DNA of 64,000 bases from positions 62,001 to 126,000 of the forward strand of contig NZ_JAGXJW010000007.1 of the NCBI RefSeq assembly GCF_019091135.1, given 5' to 3'. The DNA comes from Cohnella sp. GbtcB17 (lineage in GTDB: Bacteria > Bacillota > Bacilli > Paenibacillales > Paenibacillaceae). Both the position numbers and the translations under genes were made by a program. The notes beneath the pieces are model-generated. The model ran no database searches and was not told the origin of the DNA. It saw only the letters and a program-made list of their open reading frames with translations. Below, piece by piece: positions 33,745 to 41,571 of this stretch (positions are counted from its first letter, which is position 1; each line of letters opens with the position of its first letter).

Positions 33745-34569
33745 TTGGTCTATCCAACAATTCAGATTATCGAAGAAGCTGCGGCTTACATCGCGGAGCG
33801 CACGAATCTGCGGCCGGAGGTCGGTCTTATTCTCGGGTCCGGGCTTGGCGTCATCGGCGACGAAATGGAGCAGGCGGTGACGATTCCTTACGAGGATATC
33901 CCACATTTTCCCGTATCGACGGTCGAAGGACACGCGGGCGAGCTCATCGTCGGAAGGCTGCAGGGACGTCCCGTTGCGCTGATGCGCGGACGCTTCCATA
34001 TGTATGAGGGCTACGAGCCCGAGCGCACGGCGCTGCCCGTTCGCGTCATGAAGCAGCTTGGCATCAAGACGCTATTCGTAACGAACGCGGCCGGCGGCGT
34101 AAATTTATCGTACGAGCCGGGCAACCTGATGATTATTTCCGATCATCTTAATTTGACGGGGCGCAATCCGCTCGTCGGCCCCAACGACAACGCCCTCGGC
34201 GTGCGCTTCCCCGATATGTCCGACGCCTACACGCGCAGATTGCGCGAGATCGCCAAGGAGACCGCTGCTGAGCTCGGCATTCCGGTCCGCGAAGGCGTAT
34301 ACGCCGGACTGCTCGGCCCGAATTACGAGACGCCGGCCGAGATCCGAATGCTGCGGGTCATCGGCGCCGACGCCGTCGGCATGTCCACCGTATCAGAGGT
34401 GCTCGTCGCCCGACATTCCGGTCTTGAGGTGATCGGGATCTCGTGCATCAGCAACATGGCGGCCGGCATTCTCGATCAGCCGCTGTCTCACGAAGAAGTC
34501 ATGGAGACGACGGAACGCGTCAAGCAGCAGTTCATTCGGCTGGTTATGGCGCTGCTGCCGAAGCTTTAA
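33745..34569 (+). CDS. punA: Purine nucleoside phosphorylase
   Basis: The 274-residue trimeric-type enzyme splits inosine and guanosine with phosphate. Landmarks are [13 protein letters not shown] near the N terminus, [22 protein letters not shown] and [15 protein letters not shown] 33745 is preceded by AAGGAG and no ATG is available. It lies between deoB and pdp in a nucleoside-salvage cluster, like Bacillus drm-pupG. Confidence 0.93.
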   Translation: MVYPTIQIIEEAAAYIAERTNLRPEVGLILGSGLGVIGDEMEQAVTIPYEDIPHFPVSTVEGHAGELIVGRLQGRPVALMRGRFHMYEGYEPERTALPVRVMKQLGIKTLFVTNAAGGVNLSYEPGNLMIISDHLNLTGRNPLVGPNDNALGVRFPDMSDAYTRRLREIAKETAAELGIPVREGVYAGLLGPNYETPAEIRMLRVIGADAVGMSTVSEVLVARHSGLEVIGISCISNMAAGILDQPLSHEEVMETTERVKQQFIRLVMALLPKL

Positions 34570-34604
34570 TTCGAAGGCAACAGGAGAAGGAGGTCGCTGC
34601 GACC

Positions 34605-35915
34605 ATGAGAGCCGTAGACATCATACGCAAAAAACGGTTCGGCGGCGAACTGAGCGAGAGCGAGATCGGCTTTTTGATTGCGGGACTCGTTGACGGCACG
34701 ATACCCGATTACCAAATTTCTGCGTGGGCCATGGCGGTCTGCTACATGGGCATGACGGACAAGGAAACTGCCGCTCTGACCCTTGCGATGGCCAACTCGG
34801 GGGATACCGTCGATTTGTCGCCGATCTCGGGCGTCAAGGTGGACAAGCACAGCACGGGCGGCGTGGGCGACAAAACGACGCTTATCGTCGCGCCGCTTGT
34901 CGCGGCTTGCGGCGTGCCGGTCGCCAAGATGAGCGGCAGAGGGCTCGGCCATACGGGCGGCACGATCGACAAGCTCGAATCGATACCGGGATTTCGGACG
35001 GAGCTCGGCCGCGAAGACTTTTTCGCGCAGGTCGACGACATCGGCGTCGCGGTCATCGGACAGAGCGGCAATATCGCGCCGGCCGACAAGAAGCTTTACG
35101 CCCTGAGGGACGTTACCGCCACCGTCGAATCGATCCCGCTCATCGCAAGCTCGGTCATGAGCAAAAAAATCGCGGCCGGCGCCGATGCGATCCTGTTGGA
35201 CGTCAAAACGGGTGACGGCGCGTTCATGAAAACGCCCGAGGAAGCCGTCAAGCTTGCTTCGGCAATGGTCGCGATCGGCAGCCAGGTCGGCCGTCGCACC
35301 GTCGCGGTCATCAGCGACATGGACCAGCCGCTCGGCCGTACGATCGGCAACGCCCTCGAAGTCCGCGAGGCGATCGAAGTGCTGCGCGGCGAAGGTCCCG
35401 ACGACCTGCGGGAAGTCTCGCTCGTGCTCGCCAGCCACATGCTCGTGCTTGGCGGCGTCGCGGACGATATCGAATCCGCGCGAACGCGCCTTGAGGCGGC
35501 CATATCCTCCGGCGAGGCGCTGCGCAAGTTTGCCGCCTTCGTGGCGGCGCAGGGAGGCGATCCCGGCGTCGCCGACGATTTGTCTCGACTTCCCCAGGCG
35601 CCGCTCCGACTGCCCGTATCGGCCGTCATGGAAGGCTTTGTGCTGGCAATCGAGGCCGAAGCCGTCGGCTTGGCCGCCATGACGCTAGGCGCGGGACGCG
35701 CGACCAAAGACGACGCGATCGATTACGCCGTCGGCATCGAGCTTGCGGCGAAACCGGGCGATTTTGTGCGCGAAGGCGACCTGCTCGCCACGCTCTACGT
35801 TCGAGCCGACGACGAGCGTGCGGCCAGCGCCGTCGAAACAGTACGCGGCGCCTATCGGCTAGGCGCGGAGCGGGGTCCTGACAGGCCGCTGCTTCACGGG
35901 ATCGTGCATCAATAA
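34605..35915 (+). CDS. pdp: Pyrimidine-nucleoside phosphorylase
   Basis: The 436-residue enzyme cleaves uridine and thymidine. The family signature [20 protein letters not shown] and the phosphate site [13 protein letters not shown] are intact. The C-terminal domain contains the [16 protein letters not shown] barrel-sandwich part. ATG 34605 has GAAGGAGGT upstream. In Bacillus pdp lies elsewhere; here it completes a salvage operon ending in a strong terminator. Confidence 0.93.
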   Translation: MRAVDIIRKKRFGGELSESEIGFLIAGLVDGTIPDYQISAWAMAVCYMGMTDKETAALTLAMANSGDTVDLSPISGVKVDKHSTGGVGDKTTLIVAPLVAACGVPVAKMSGRGLGHTGGTIDKLESIPGFRTELGREDFFAQVDDIGVAVIGQSGNIAPADKKLYALRDVTATVESIPLIASSVMSKKIAAGADAILLDVKTGDGAFMKTPEEAVKLASAMVAIGSQVGRRTVAVISDMDQPLGRTIGNALEVREAIEVLRGEGPDDLREVSLVLASHMLVLGGVADDIESARTRLEAAISSGEALRKFAAFVAAQGGDPGVADDLSRLPQAPLRLPVSAVMEGFVLAIEAEAVGLAAMTLGAGRATKDDAIDYAVGIELAAKPGDFVREGDLLATLYVRADDERAASAVETVRGAYRLGAERGPDRPLLHGIVHQ

Positions 35916-35956
35916 GTAGATAAAGCGTTACAATAGTTGCTCCGCGTGTTCTTAGG

Positions 35957-35983
35957 CCCTTTCATTTCGAAAGGGTTTTTTTT
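35957..35983 (+). terminator. Terminator after pdp
   Basis: CCCTTTC-atttc-GAAAGGG followed by eight T. Confidence 0.9.
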
Positions 35984-36025
35984 GATGGGAATAAATGGAT
36001 GACCCATGGCGAATAAATCATGCTC

Positions 36026-36057
36026 TGACGCGTTTCCGGGCTTATTCCGTTCGCTCA
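36026..36057 (-). repeat. Left inverted copy of the dispersed repeat, flanking the IS1595-like gene
   Basis: On the minus strand it reads TGAGCGAACGGAATAAGCCC and continues through GGAAACGCGTCA, 32 nt in all. It matches 29 of 32 positions of the copy at 37165-37196 in opposite orientation. The core is shared with the cluster at 17146-17306. Confidence 0.85.
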
Positions 36058-36076
36058 GCAGAAGTTTTTAAAGGGC

Positions 36077-36121
36077 TTGACAGTCCATTAATAACCAATT
36101 TAAAATGAGAACATAAGTTCT
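36077..36121 (+). promoter_or_regulatory. Strong promoter with LexA-like box
   Basis: TTGACA (36077-36082), 18 bases and TAAAAT (36101-36106) form a near-consensus promoter. AGAAC-ATAA-GTTCT (36108-36121) follows at once and fits the Gram-positive LexA pattern GAAC-N4-GTTC (36109-36120). Bound LexA would cover the start of transcription. Confidence 0.65.
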
Positions 36122-36142
36122 TATTTGGCGGGTGAAAAACGA

Positions 36143-37027
36143 ATGTTGATCGCATTTCCGGAAGGACCCTGGGAGTCGTGGACCGAAGCGCAGTGCGTTG
36201 AGGCGCTCCGTCAGGCACGCTGGCCTGACGGCTTTCGCTGTCCGGTTTGCCGTTATCCGCATTACTCCGTTATTCGGACCCGGAGACATCCTCTCTATGT
36301 TTGCTCCTCCTGTCGCCATCAGACGTCGATCACGGCTGGGACAGCCATGCACGGTACGCGCACCCCCTTGCGCTGCTGGCTCAGAGCCATGCAGTGGCTC
36401 GGAGACGAATCGACATCGGTCGAACTCGCCGAGCTTTTAGGCGTGACCTACAAAACGGCTTGGCTGATCGGACACAAGCTGAGAGACGCGTTGACATTGG
36501 AGGCTGACGAGAAGAAGCTTTCCGGCGACGTGGCAGTGACGGGGGGCGTATACGGATGGCGGTGCTATTCAAGCCTGATTCCGGAGCCGACGGATCAGCC
36601 TATCGTGATCGGCGGAGAGATGAACGGCGAATCCGTTCTGTTTGTGAAGCTTGTTCAAATGGATCCTCGTCTTGCAGGCAAGTCGCGTTTGTTGACCCGA
36701 TATGTATACGATGTTTTTTCCGAGGTGCACGTCGAGACGGAGTTTAAAAAGGTGAAATCGTTCGCCTATCGCGGCATGCGCAGTCTAAAGCCGTTATCGG
36801 CCGTTCTGATGCATGCCATGAACTGGTTTGACCATACGCTTCAAGGGCTTGGACCGAAGCACTTGCAAGCTTATTTGCATCATCAATCGTTTGTTCATAA
36901 CTTTTCTCATAGTCGAACGCGAATGCAGAGCCATATTTTACGCTTATCGAGTTCCGTTCGATCGATTACGTATAGAGAGTTGACGCAGAAGAAGCGCATT
37001 TTCGCAAATTATCGCCAGGTGGCGTAA
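36143..37027 (+). CDS. IS1595-family transposase-like protein, degenerate or domesticated
   Basis: The 294-residue protein has the N-terminal zinc ribbon of IS1595/ISXO2 transposases (C33-x2-C36 and C54-x2-C57), then a helix-turn-helix (LAELLGVTYKTAWLIGHKLR). The C-terminal signature is PKHLQAYLHHQSFVHNF at about 238-254. The catalytic part looks changed. The usual VDETYVGG reads GDVAVTGG (only Asp129 kept), and no clear second Asp motif is seen. The frame is intact, with its own promoter and a LexA-like box. The start (ATG 36143) has only a weak GGGTGA binding site. Base composition is slightly more AT-rich than its neighbours. It lies between pdp and dacF, which are not separated this way in Bacillus. 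Confidence 0.75.
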   Translation: MLIAFPEGPWESWTEAQCVEALRQARWPDGFRCPVCRYPHYSVIRTRRHPLYVCSSCRHQTSITAGTAMHGTRTPLRCWLRAMQWLGDESTSVELAELLGVTYKTAWLIGHKLRDALTLEADEKKLSGDVAVTGGVYGWRCYSSLIPEPTDQPIVIGGEMNGESVLFVKLVQMDPRLAGKSRLLTRYVYDVFSEVHVETEFKKVKSFAYRGMRSLKPLSAVLMHAMNWFDHTLQGLGPKHLQAYLHHQSFVHNFSHSRTRMQSHILRLSSSVRSITYRELTQKKRIFANYRQVA

Positions 37028-37098
37028 CCGGTGTTGTTCAAATGGTGCATATTTCGTGAAATGCTTCGCGCCTCATTGCGCGCAGGTACAATTGCACA

Positions 37099-37170
37099 CA
37101 CCAGCATTGGTACACCAGCATTGGTACACCAGCATTGGTACACCAGCATTGAGCATACCAGCATTGAGCG
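37099..37170 (+). repeat. Tandem repeat of a 14-bp unit
   Basis: The unit CACCAGCATTGGTA starts at 37099, 37113, 37127 and 37141, and a diverged fifth copy begins at 37156 (TACCAGCATTGAGCG). The end of the last unit runs into the TGAGCGAA start of the dispersed repeat. Confidence 0.9.
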
Positions 37171-37196
37171 AAGGGGATAAGCCCGGAAACGTGTCA
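37165..37196 (+). repeat. Right inverted copy of the dispersed repeat
   Basis: It reads TGAGCGAAGGGGATAAGCCC and continues GGAAACGTGTCA. It is inverted relative to 36026-36057, 29 of 32 identical, so the pair brackets the IS1595-like gene. No matching 8-bp target duplication is visible outside the pair. Confidence 0.85.
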
Positions 37197-37385
37197 CGAA
37201 GTGTTTCTCCATTAGCACGATCCATAAATTACCACCCCAATCTTCGCTCTCTCCCATCGGCTTTTTCCCCGCCTATTTAGAATCCGCCCCACAACTTGGA
37301 ATATGATGCAGATGCTGCGGGCACACTAGTTCTCAAGACGATTCCAGGACGGCGACTTGGCCGGCCGGCAGGAGGGACATCATTC

Positions 37386-38603
37386 TTGAGCCACCAGCAA
37401 CTTAAACTTCACAGACGTCCTTGGGGGCGGGCGCTGACGCTTAGTCTCGCGGCTTCGCTGCTCATCCCCGCATCGGCTTGGGCGAAGGAAAGCGCTGCGC
37501 CGCCTTCCGGGGGTCCTCAGACGGATCTCGCGGCGAACGCGCGCTCCGCCGTGATGATGGATGCCGATAGCGGCACCGTCGTCTATGAGAAAAACGGTCA
37601 CACGGCATTGCCGCCGGCGAGCATTACGAAAATTATGACGATGCTGCTCGTCATGGAAGCGATCGACGACGACCGCCTCAAGCTGACGGACCAGGTATCG
37701 ACCAGCGAGTATGCCGCTTCGATGGGCGGATCGCAAATTTTTCTGGAGCCCGGCGAGCAGATGACGGTTAACGACATGCTTAAAGGCGTGGCGATGGCTT
37801 CCGGCAACGATGCATCGGTGGCACTTGCAGAAAAGCTGGCGGGCAGCGAAGAAGAGTTCGTCAAGATAATGAACAAACGCGCGGAAGAGCTTGGTATGAA
37901 GGATACCCGATTTGCGAACTGCAACGGACTTCCTGCGGCGGGACACGTATCGTCTGCGCACGATATCGCAGTGATGTCGAGAGAGCTTCTGAAGCATCCG
38001 GAGATTACCAAGTATACGGGAGCCTATCAGGACTATCTTCGTAAAGACAAAGAAAAACCGTTCTGGCTCGTCAACACGAACAAACTTGTGCGCTTTTATC
38101 CGGGTGCAGACGGTCTGAAAACCGGCTTCACAAGCGAAGCGAAGTTCTGCTTGTCGGCGACCGCAAAGCGTGACAATCTCCGCATGATCGTCGTGGTGAT
38201 GGGAGAGCCCAATACGAAAACCCGCAATGCGGAAGTGTCGAAGCTGCTGGATTATGCGTTTTCGCAATATTCGAACGTACAGATCTATAAGGCCGGGGAT
38301 ACGATCGGCAAGCTCAAGATCGAAAAAGGCGAATCCGCGGAGCTGCCTTTGACGGCGAAGCATTCTTACAGCGTGCTCGTGCGAAAAGGCGAGGGCGGCA
38401 AGGAGATTCGCCACGAGCTGGCGCTGCAGGACAAAGTTACGGCGCCGATTGCGGCTGGCCAGCAGGTCGGCAAGCTGATCGTGTACCGGGGCAACGAGGT
38501 GCTCGCGGAGTTCCCGATCGAAGCGCCCGAGCATGTAGACAAGGCGGGCTATTGGACGCTGCTCAAACGTTCGACGGGCAAACTGTTTTTAGGCGGGAAG
38601 TGA
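37386..38603 (+). CDS. dacF: D-alanyl-D-alanine carboxypeptidase DacF
   Basis: The 405-residue PBP5-type enzyme trims peptidoglycan stem peptides. The signal peptide ends near ASAWAKE (about residue 34). Active-site motifs are SITK, SGND and KTGFT, and a beta-rich C-terminal PBP5 domain ends in an amphipathic anchor-like helix (GYWTLLKRSTGKLFL). TTG 37386 lies 9 nt after GGAGGG; the earlier open codons have no binding site. As in Bacillus it precedes the spoIIA operon and is likely used in spore cortex formation. Confidence 0.9.
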   Translation: MSHQQLKLHRRPWGRALTLSLAASLLIPASAWAKESAAPPSGGPQTDLAANARSAVMMDADSGTVVYEKNGHTALPPASITKIMTMLLVMEAIDDDRLKLTDQVSTSEYAASMGGSQIFLEPGEQMTVNDMLKGVAMASGNDASVALAEKLAGSEEEFVKIMNKRAEELGMKDTRFANCNGLPAAGHVSSAHDIAVMSRELLKHPEITKYTGAYQDYLRKDKEKPFWLVNTNKLVRFYPGADGLKTGFTSEAKFCLSATAKRDNLRMIVVVMGEPNTKTRNAEVSKLLDYAFSQYSNVQIYKAGDTIGKLKIEKGESAELPLTAKHSYSVLVRKGEGGKEIRHELALQDKVTAPIAAGQQVGKLIVYRGNEVLAEFPIEAPEHVDKAGYWTLLKRSTGKLFLGGK

Positions 38604-38608
38604 AGGAA

Positions 38609-38657
38609 CGCAAGGCGGCGGGACGAAAAATCGTCTCCGCTGCTTTGCGTATTTTGT
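38609..38657 (+). terminator. Terminator-like hairpin after dacF
   Basis: CGCAAGGCGGCGGGACGA pairs with TCGTCTCCGCTGCTTTGCG with one bulge and a loop of AAAA; TATTTTG follows. Confidence 0.65.
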
Positions 38658-38695
38658 CGCCTTTTCAAAGGCTTCTTCTAGTTTTGTCGGAGGGC

Positions 38696-38723
38696 AGGAA
38701 TAGGGAGGCGATTCGTAGAAAGG
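38696..38723 (+). promoter_or_regulatory. Candidate sigma-H promoter of spoIIA
   Basis: AGGAATA (38696-38702), 12 bases, then GTAGAAAGG resembles the sigma-H pattern (RNAGGAWWW ... RNNGAAT). Bacillus spoIIA is sigma-H driven. The -10 half is only a partial match. Confidence 0.4.
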
Positions 38724-38769
38724 TATGCATCTACCATAAACTTGAAGGCGCATGAGAGGAGAATCGGAA

Positions 38770-39123
38770 ATGAGCTTGCAGGTGGAACTGGAGCAGCAGC
38801 GCAACGTGCTCATCGTTCGCTTGAGAGGGGAATTGGACCATCACACGGCGGATATCGTTCGCTTTAAGATGGAGGATGCGATACTGCGCGGCAGGTGTGA
38901 CCACGTGGTGCTCAGCCTGAGGGACCTGCAGTTCATGGACAGCTCGGGTCTCGGCGTCGTACTGGGGCGCTACAAGCTCGTCAAGGGCCGCGGCGGCCGC
39001 ATGGTCGTCTGCGATGCGCACGACAACGTCAAACGGCTGTTCGAGCTGTCGGGCTTGTTCAAGATTCTATCGTTCTATGACAATGAGCGTTCGGCGCTGG
39101 CCGGTCTGGAGGTCGTATCATGA
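38770..39123 (+). CDS. spoIIAA: Anti-sigma F factor antagonist SpoIIAA
   Basis: The 117-residue STAS protein is the partner-switching component. The phosphorylated serine lies in [15 protein letters not shown] (Ser58 or 59). Unphosphorylated SpoIIAA frees sigma F from SpoIIAB in the forespore. ATG 38770 has AGAGGAGA 8 nt upstream. The stop overlaps the spoIIAB start by 4 nt. Confidence 0.95.
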   Translation: MSLQVELEQQRNVLIVRLRGELDHHTADIVRFKMEDAILRGRCDHVVLSLRDLQFMDSSGLGVVLGRYKLVKGRGGRMVVCDAHDNVKRLFELSGLFKILSFYDNERSALAGLEVVS

Positions 39124-39566
39124 GCATCGACAACCATATGAAGCTTTCCTTTGCCGCAAGATCTGAAAACGAAGCGTTCGCGAGGGTCGCGGTTGCCGCC
39201 TTCGTGTCCCAGCTCGATCCGACGATGGACCAAATCAACGATATCAAAACGGTCGTATCCGAGGCGGTCACCAACTCTATTATTCACGGCTACGACAACG
39301 ATCCTGCGGGAATCGTTCATCTAGAGGTAGAGATCGCGGGCGATACGATCTCGATCCTCATCCGCGACGAAGGAAGAGGCATCGAGGACCTCGATATTGC
39401 GCGGCAACCGTTGTTCACGTCGAGACCCGAGCTCGAGCGCTCGGGCATGGGCTTCACGATCATGGAAAACTTCATGGACGAATTCGAAGCGACGAGCGCG
39501 CCTCGGCAAGGGACGAGCCTACGAATGAAGAAGCGAATCGAGTCCAAAAAAGCATTGTTCAACTAA
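39120..39566 (+). CDS. spoIIAB: Anti-sigma F factor / serine kinase SpoIIAB
   Basis: The 148-residue GHKL kinase binds sigma F and phosphorylates SpoIIAA. The N box is [14 protein letters not shown], the G1 box [10 protein letters not shown] and the G2 region SGMGFTIM. The ATG overlaps the spoIIAA stop (ATGA), so the two proteins are translationally coupled, and sigF follows after 22 nt. Confidence 0.96.
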   Translation: MSIDNHMKLSFAARSENEAFARVAVAAFVSQLDPTMDQINDIKTVVSEAVTNSIIHGYDNDPAGIVHLEVEIAGDTISILIRDEGRGIEDLDIARQPLFTSRPELERSGMGFTIMENFMDEFEATSAPRQGTSLRMKKRIESKKALFN

Positions 39567-39588
39567 TACCGCGGCAGGGGTTGGGGGC

Positions 39589-40347
39589 ATGGATATCGAA
39601 TGGAAACGATCTTCGCCGCCGGGTTATCTTGAAGATGCGGAGGTCAAAAGGCTCATCGCGCTCAGTCAATCGGGCGACAGTTCGGCTCGGGACACGTTGG
39701 TGTCGAGCAATATCAGGCTTGTCTGGTCCGTCGTGCAGCGCTTCGCCGGCCGCGGCTACGATCCGGACGATTTGTTCCAGATCGGATGCATCGGGCTGCT
39801 GAAGTCGGTGGACAAGTTCGACCTCTCTTACGAGGTCAAGTTCTCCACCTATGCGGTGCCGATGATCATCGGCGAAATTCAACGTTTCCTGAGAGACGAC
39901 GGGACGCTGAAGGTCAGCCGGTCGCTGAAGGAAATGGCGGGGAAGGTGCGAAAAACGAAGGACGAGCTGTCCAAGGTGTTAGGTAGACAGCCTACCATTG
40001 GCGAAGTCGCCGAACGGCTTGGCGTGACGCCGGAAGAAATTGTGTTCGCCCAGGAGGCCAACAAGCCGCCGACCTCGATTCACGAGACCGTTTTCGAGAA
40101 TGACGGCGACCCGATCACGCTGATGGACCAGATCTCGGACGATGCGCAGGAGAAGTGGTTTGACAAGCTCGCGCTGACGCAGGCCATTCAGGCGCTGTCG
40201 GAAAGGGAGCGGCTGATCGTATACTTGCGGTATTTTCGCGACCAGACGCAATCCGAAGTCGCCGGCCGACTCGGCATCTCCCAGGTGCAGGTGAGCAGAC
40301 TGGAGAAAAAAATACTGCAAAGCATCAAGGAGCAAATCGCCCAATAA
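39589..40347 (+). CDS. sigF: Forespore sigma factor SigF (SpoIIAC)
   Basis: The 252-residue sigma-70 family protein has region 2 with GYDPDDLFQIGCIGLLKSVD and FDLSYEVKFSTYAVPMIIGE, then region 3. Region 4 is SERERLIVYLRYFRDQTQSE with the helix-turn-helix VAGRLGISQVQVSRLEKKIL. It is the first compartment-specific sigma of the forespore. The ATG follows GGGG-rich sequence; a strong terminator is downstream. Confidence 0.96.
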   Translation: MDIEWKRSSPPGYLEDAEVKRLIALSQSGDSSARDTLVSSNIRLVWSVVQRFAGRGYDPDDLFQIGCIGLLKSVDKFDLSYEVKFSTYAVPMIIGEIQRFLRDDGTLKVSRSLKEMAGKVRKTKDELSKVLGRQPTIGEVAERLGVTPEEIVFAQEANKPPTSIHETVFENDGDPITLMDQISDDAQEKWFDKLALTQAIQALSERERLIVYLRYFRDQTQSEVAGRLGISQVQVSRLEKKILQSIKEQIAQ

Positions 40348-40383
40348 ACGCGCACATCGATGCGCGAGTGGATGGCTAGCTTC

Positions 40384-40423
40384 AAGACCGTTCGCCCGTC
40401 TTAGCGGGTCGCACGGTCTTTTT
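40384..40423 (+). terminator. Terminator after sigF
   Basis: AAGACCG-TTCG and CG-CACGGTCTT arms enclose a CCCG/CGGG helix, and TTT follows. Confidence 0.85.
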
Positions 40424-40493
40424 GCTTTGGGAGCGGATGGGATGGCTGGCGTTGCTTCATACTACATGGAAACGATCGCTGGAGGTGCGGCGG

Positions 40494-41126
40494 TTGAAGG
40501 CCGGTATCGTATATTTACGTTTGCGAAGACGCGTCGAGGTGCTGCCTGGCGCAGTCATTAAACTTGGGGATATCGCATCGATCGAGACCGATCGCCGTTA
40601 CGCGGACCGCATTCGCGAATTGATCGTCTGGAAAATGCGGCCGGAAGACGGGAACCTGCTGATGATCGACATGCTTCAGATCGTGCGGCTGATTCGTCGC
40701 TTCGATCCCGATCTGACTGTCGAAACGTTCGGCGAGCCGCATGTGTTGCTTGAAACGACGCCAAGCGGAAAGGTAAAGCCGAGGTACGTGCTACTCGTCG
40801 CCGCATGGCTGCTGCTTTTTTTCGGATCGGGCATGGCTATCATGAACTTCCATGCGGACGTGGATATGCCGGTCGTCCAGCGGCGAATTATCGAATTGCT
40901 GACAGGGCGCCCGGACCGTCACGCCTGGTTGTTCGAGGTTCCTTATTCGCTCGGCGTCGGACTCGGCATGCTCATCTTTTTTAACCGCGTCTTCCGCAAG
41001 AGGCTGAACGACGAGCCGAACCCGTTGGAGGTCGAGATGTTCATGTATCAGGAAAACGTAAACCACTACGTCATCACGGAAGAATATGCCAAAACTCGTG
41101 AAAGGGAGGCGGGACCGGATGCGTGA
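40494..41126 (+). CDS. spoVAA: Stage V sporulation protein AA
   Basis: The 210-residue protein has an N-terminal soluble domain (about 1-100) and two membrane helices (about residues 103-121 and 154-175). SpoVA proteins move dipicolinic acid into and out of the spore core. TTG 40494 lies 6 nt after GGAGGTG and gives the usual SpoVAA length; the longer frame overlaps the sigF terminator. It overlaps spoVAB by 8 nt. Confidence 0.88.
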   Translation: MKAGIVYLRLRRRVEVLPGAVIKLGDIASIETDRRYADRIRELIVWKMRPEDGNLLMIDMLQIVRLIRRFDPDLTVETFGEPHVLLETTPSGKVKPRYVLLVAAWLLLFFGSGMAIMNFHADVDMPVVQRRIIELLTGRPDRHAWLFEVPYSLGVGLGMLIFFNRVFRKRLNDEPNPLEVEMFMYQENVNHYVITEEYAKTREREAGPDA

Positions 41127-41553
41127 GCTCGGAGGCGAAGCGCTCGTGGCGATCGTCGGCCTGTCGGGCGGATTCGCGGTCGGAAGCGCGTTCGTTGCGC
41201 TGCTCATCGTACTGGATCTCGTGCCCAGACTTGTTCAACTGACGCGGGCGTATAGGCGCTCGGCGATTTTCGAGTCTGCGCTGCTTGCGGGCGTCATCGG
41301 CTTCAACTGTGCGGATCTATTCGACTGGCGGCTGTCGCTGGGGAAAGGCTGGCTGCTCGCGCCGGCTGTTTTCCAGGGCATCTTCGTAGGCATGCTGGCA
41401 GCCGCTCTGACCGAGGTGCTCAACGTCATCCCGATCGTCGCCAAGCGACTGAAGCTCGGGCCTTATCTGTTCGCGCTGCTGATGGCGATGGTGCTCGGAA
41501 AGGTTGCGGGCTCGCTGGCGGATTGGCTGTTGTTCCAACCGATGCATGAATGA
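41119..41553 (+). CDS. spoVAB: Stage V sporulation protein AB
   Basis: The 144-residue membrane protein has about four hydrophobic helices and the internal segment GKGWLLAPAVFQGIFVGMLA then AALTEVLNVIPI typical of SpoVAB. ATG 41119 has GGGAGG 9 nt upstream and overlaps spoVAA. The next gene is spoVAF directly; spoVAC, AD and AE are not present at this locus. Confidence 0.88.
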   Translation: MRELGGEALVAIVGLSGGFAVGSAFVALLIVLDLVPRLVQLTRAYRRSAIFESALLAGVIGFNCADLFDWRLSLGKGWLLAPAVFQGIFVGMLAAALTEVLNVIPIVAKRLKLGPYLFALLMAMVLGKVAGSLADWLLFQPMHE

Positions 41554-41571
41554 CTTAAGGGGGTGGCCGGC

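Larger units (their letters stand above)
37028..37385. other. Gene-free stretch between the IS1595-like gene and dacF
   Basis: It holds the 14-bp tandem repeat and the right copy of the dispersed repeat (both listed separately). The dacF ribosome binding site GGAGGG is at 37371-37376. I see no gene, and no promoter I would defend. Confidence 0.6.

Noticed and set aside
36018..37204. Complete active insertion sequence with target duplication
   Set aside because: The 8 bases outside each inverted repeat do not match, and the catalytic motifs are altered.
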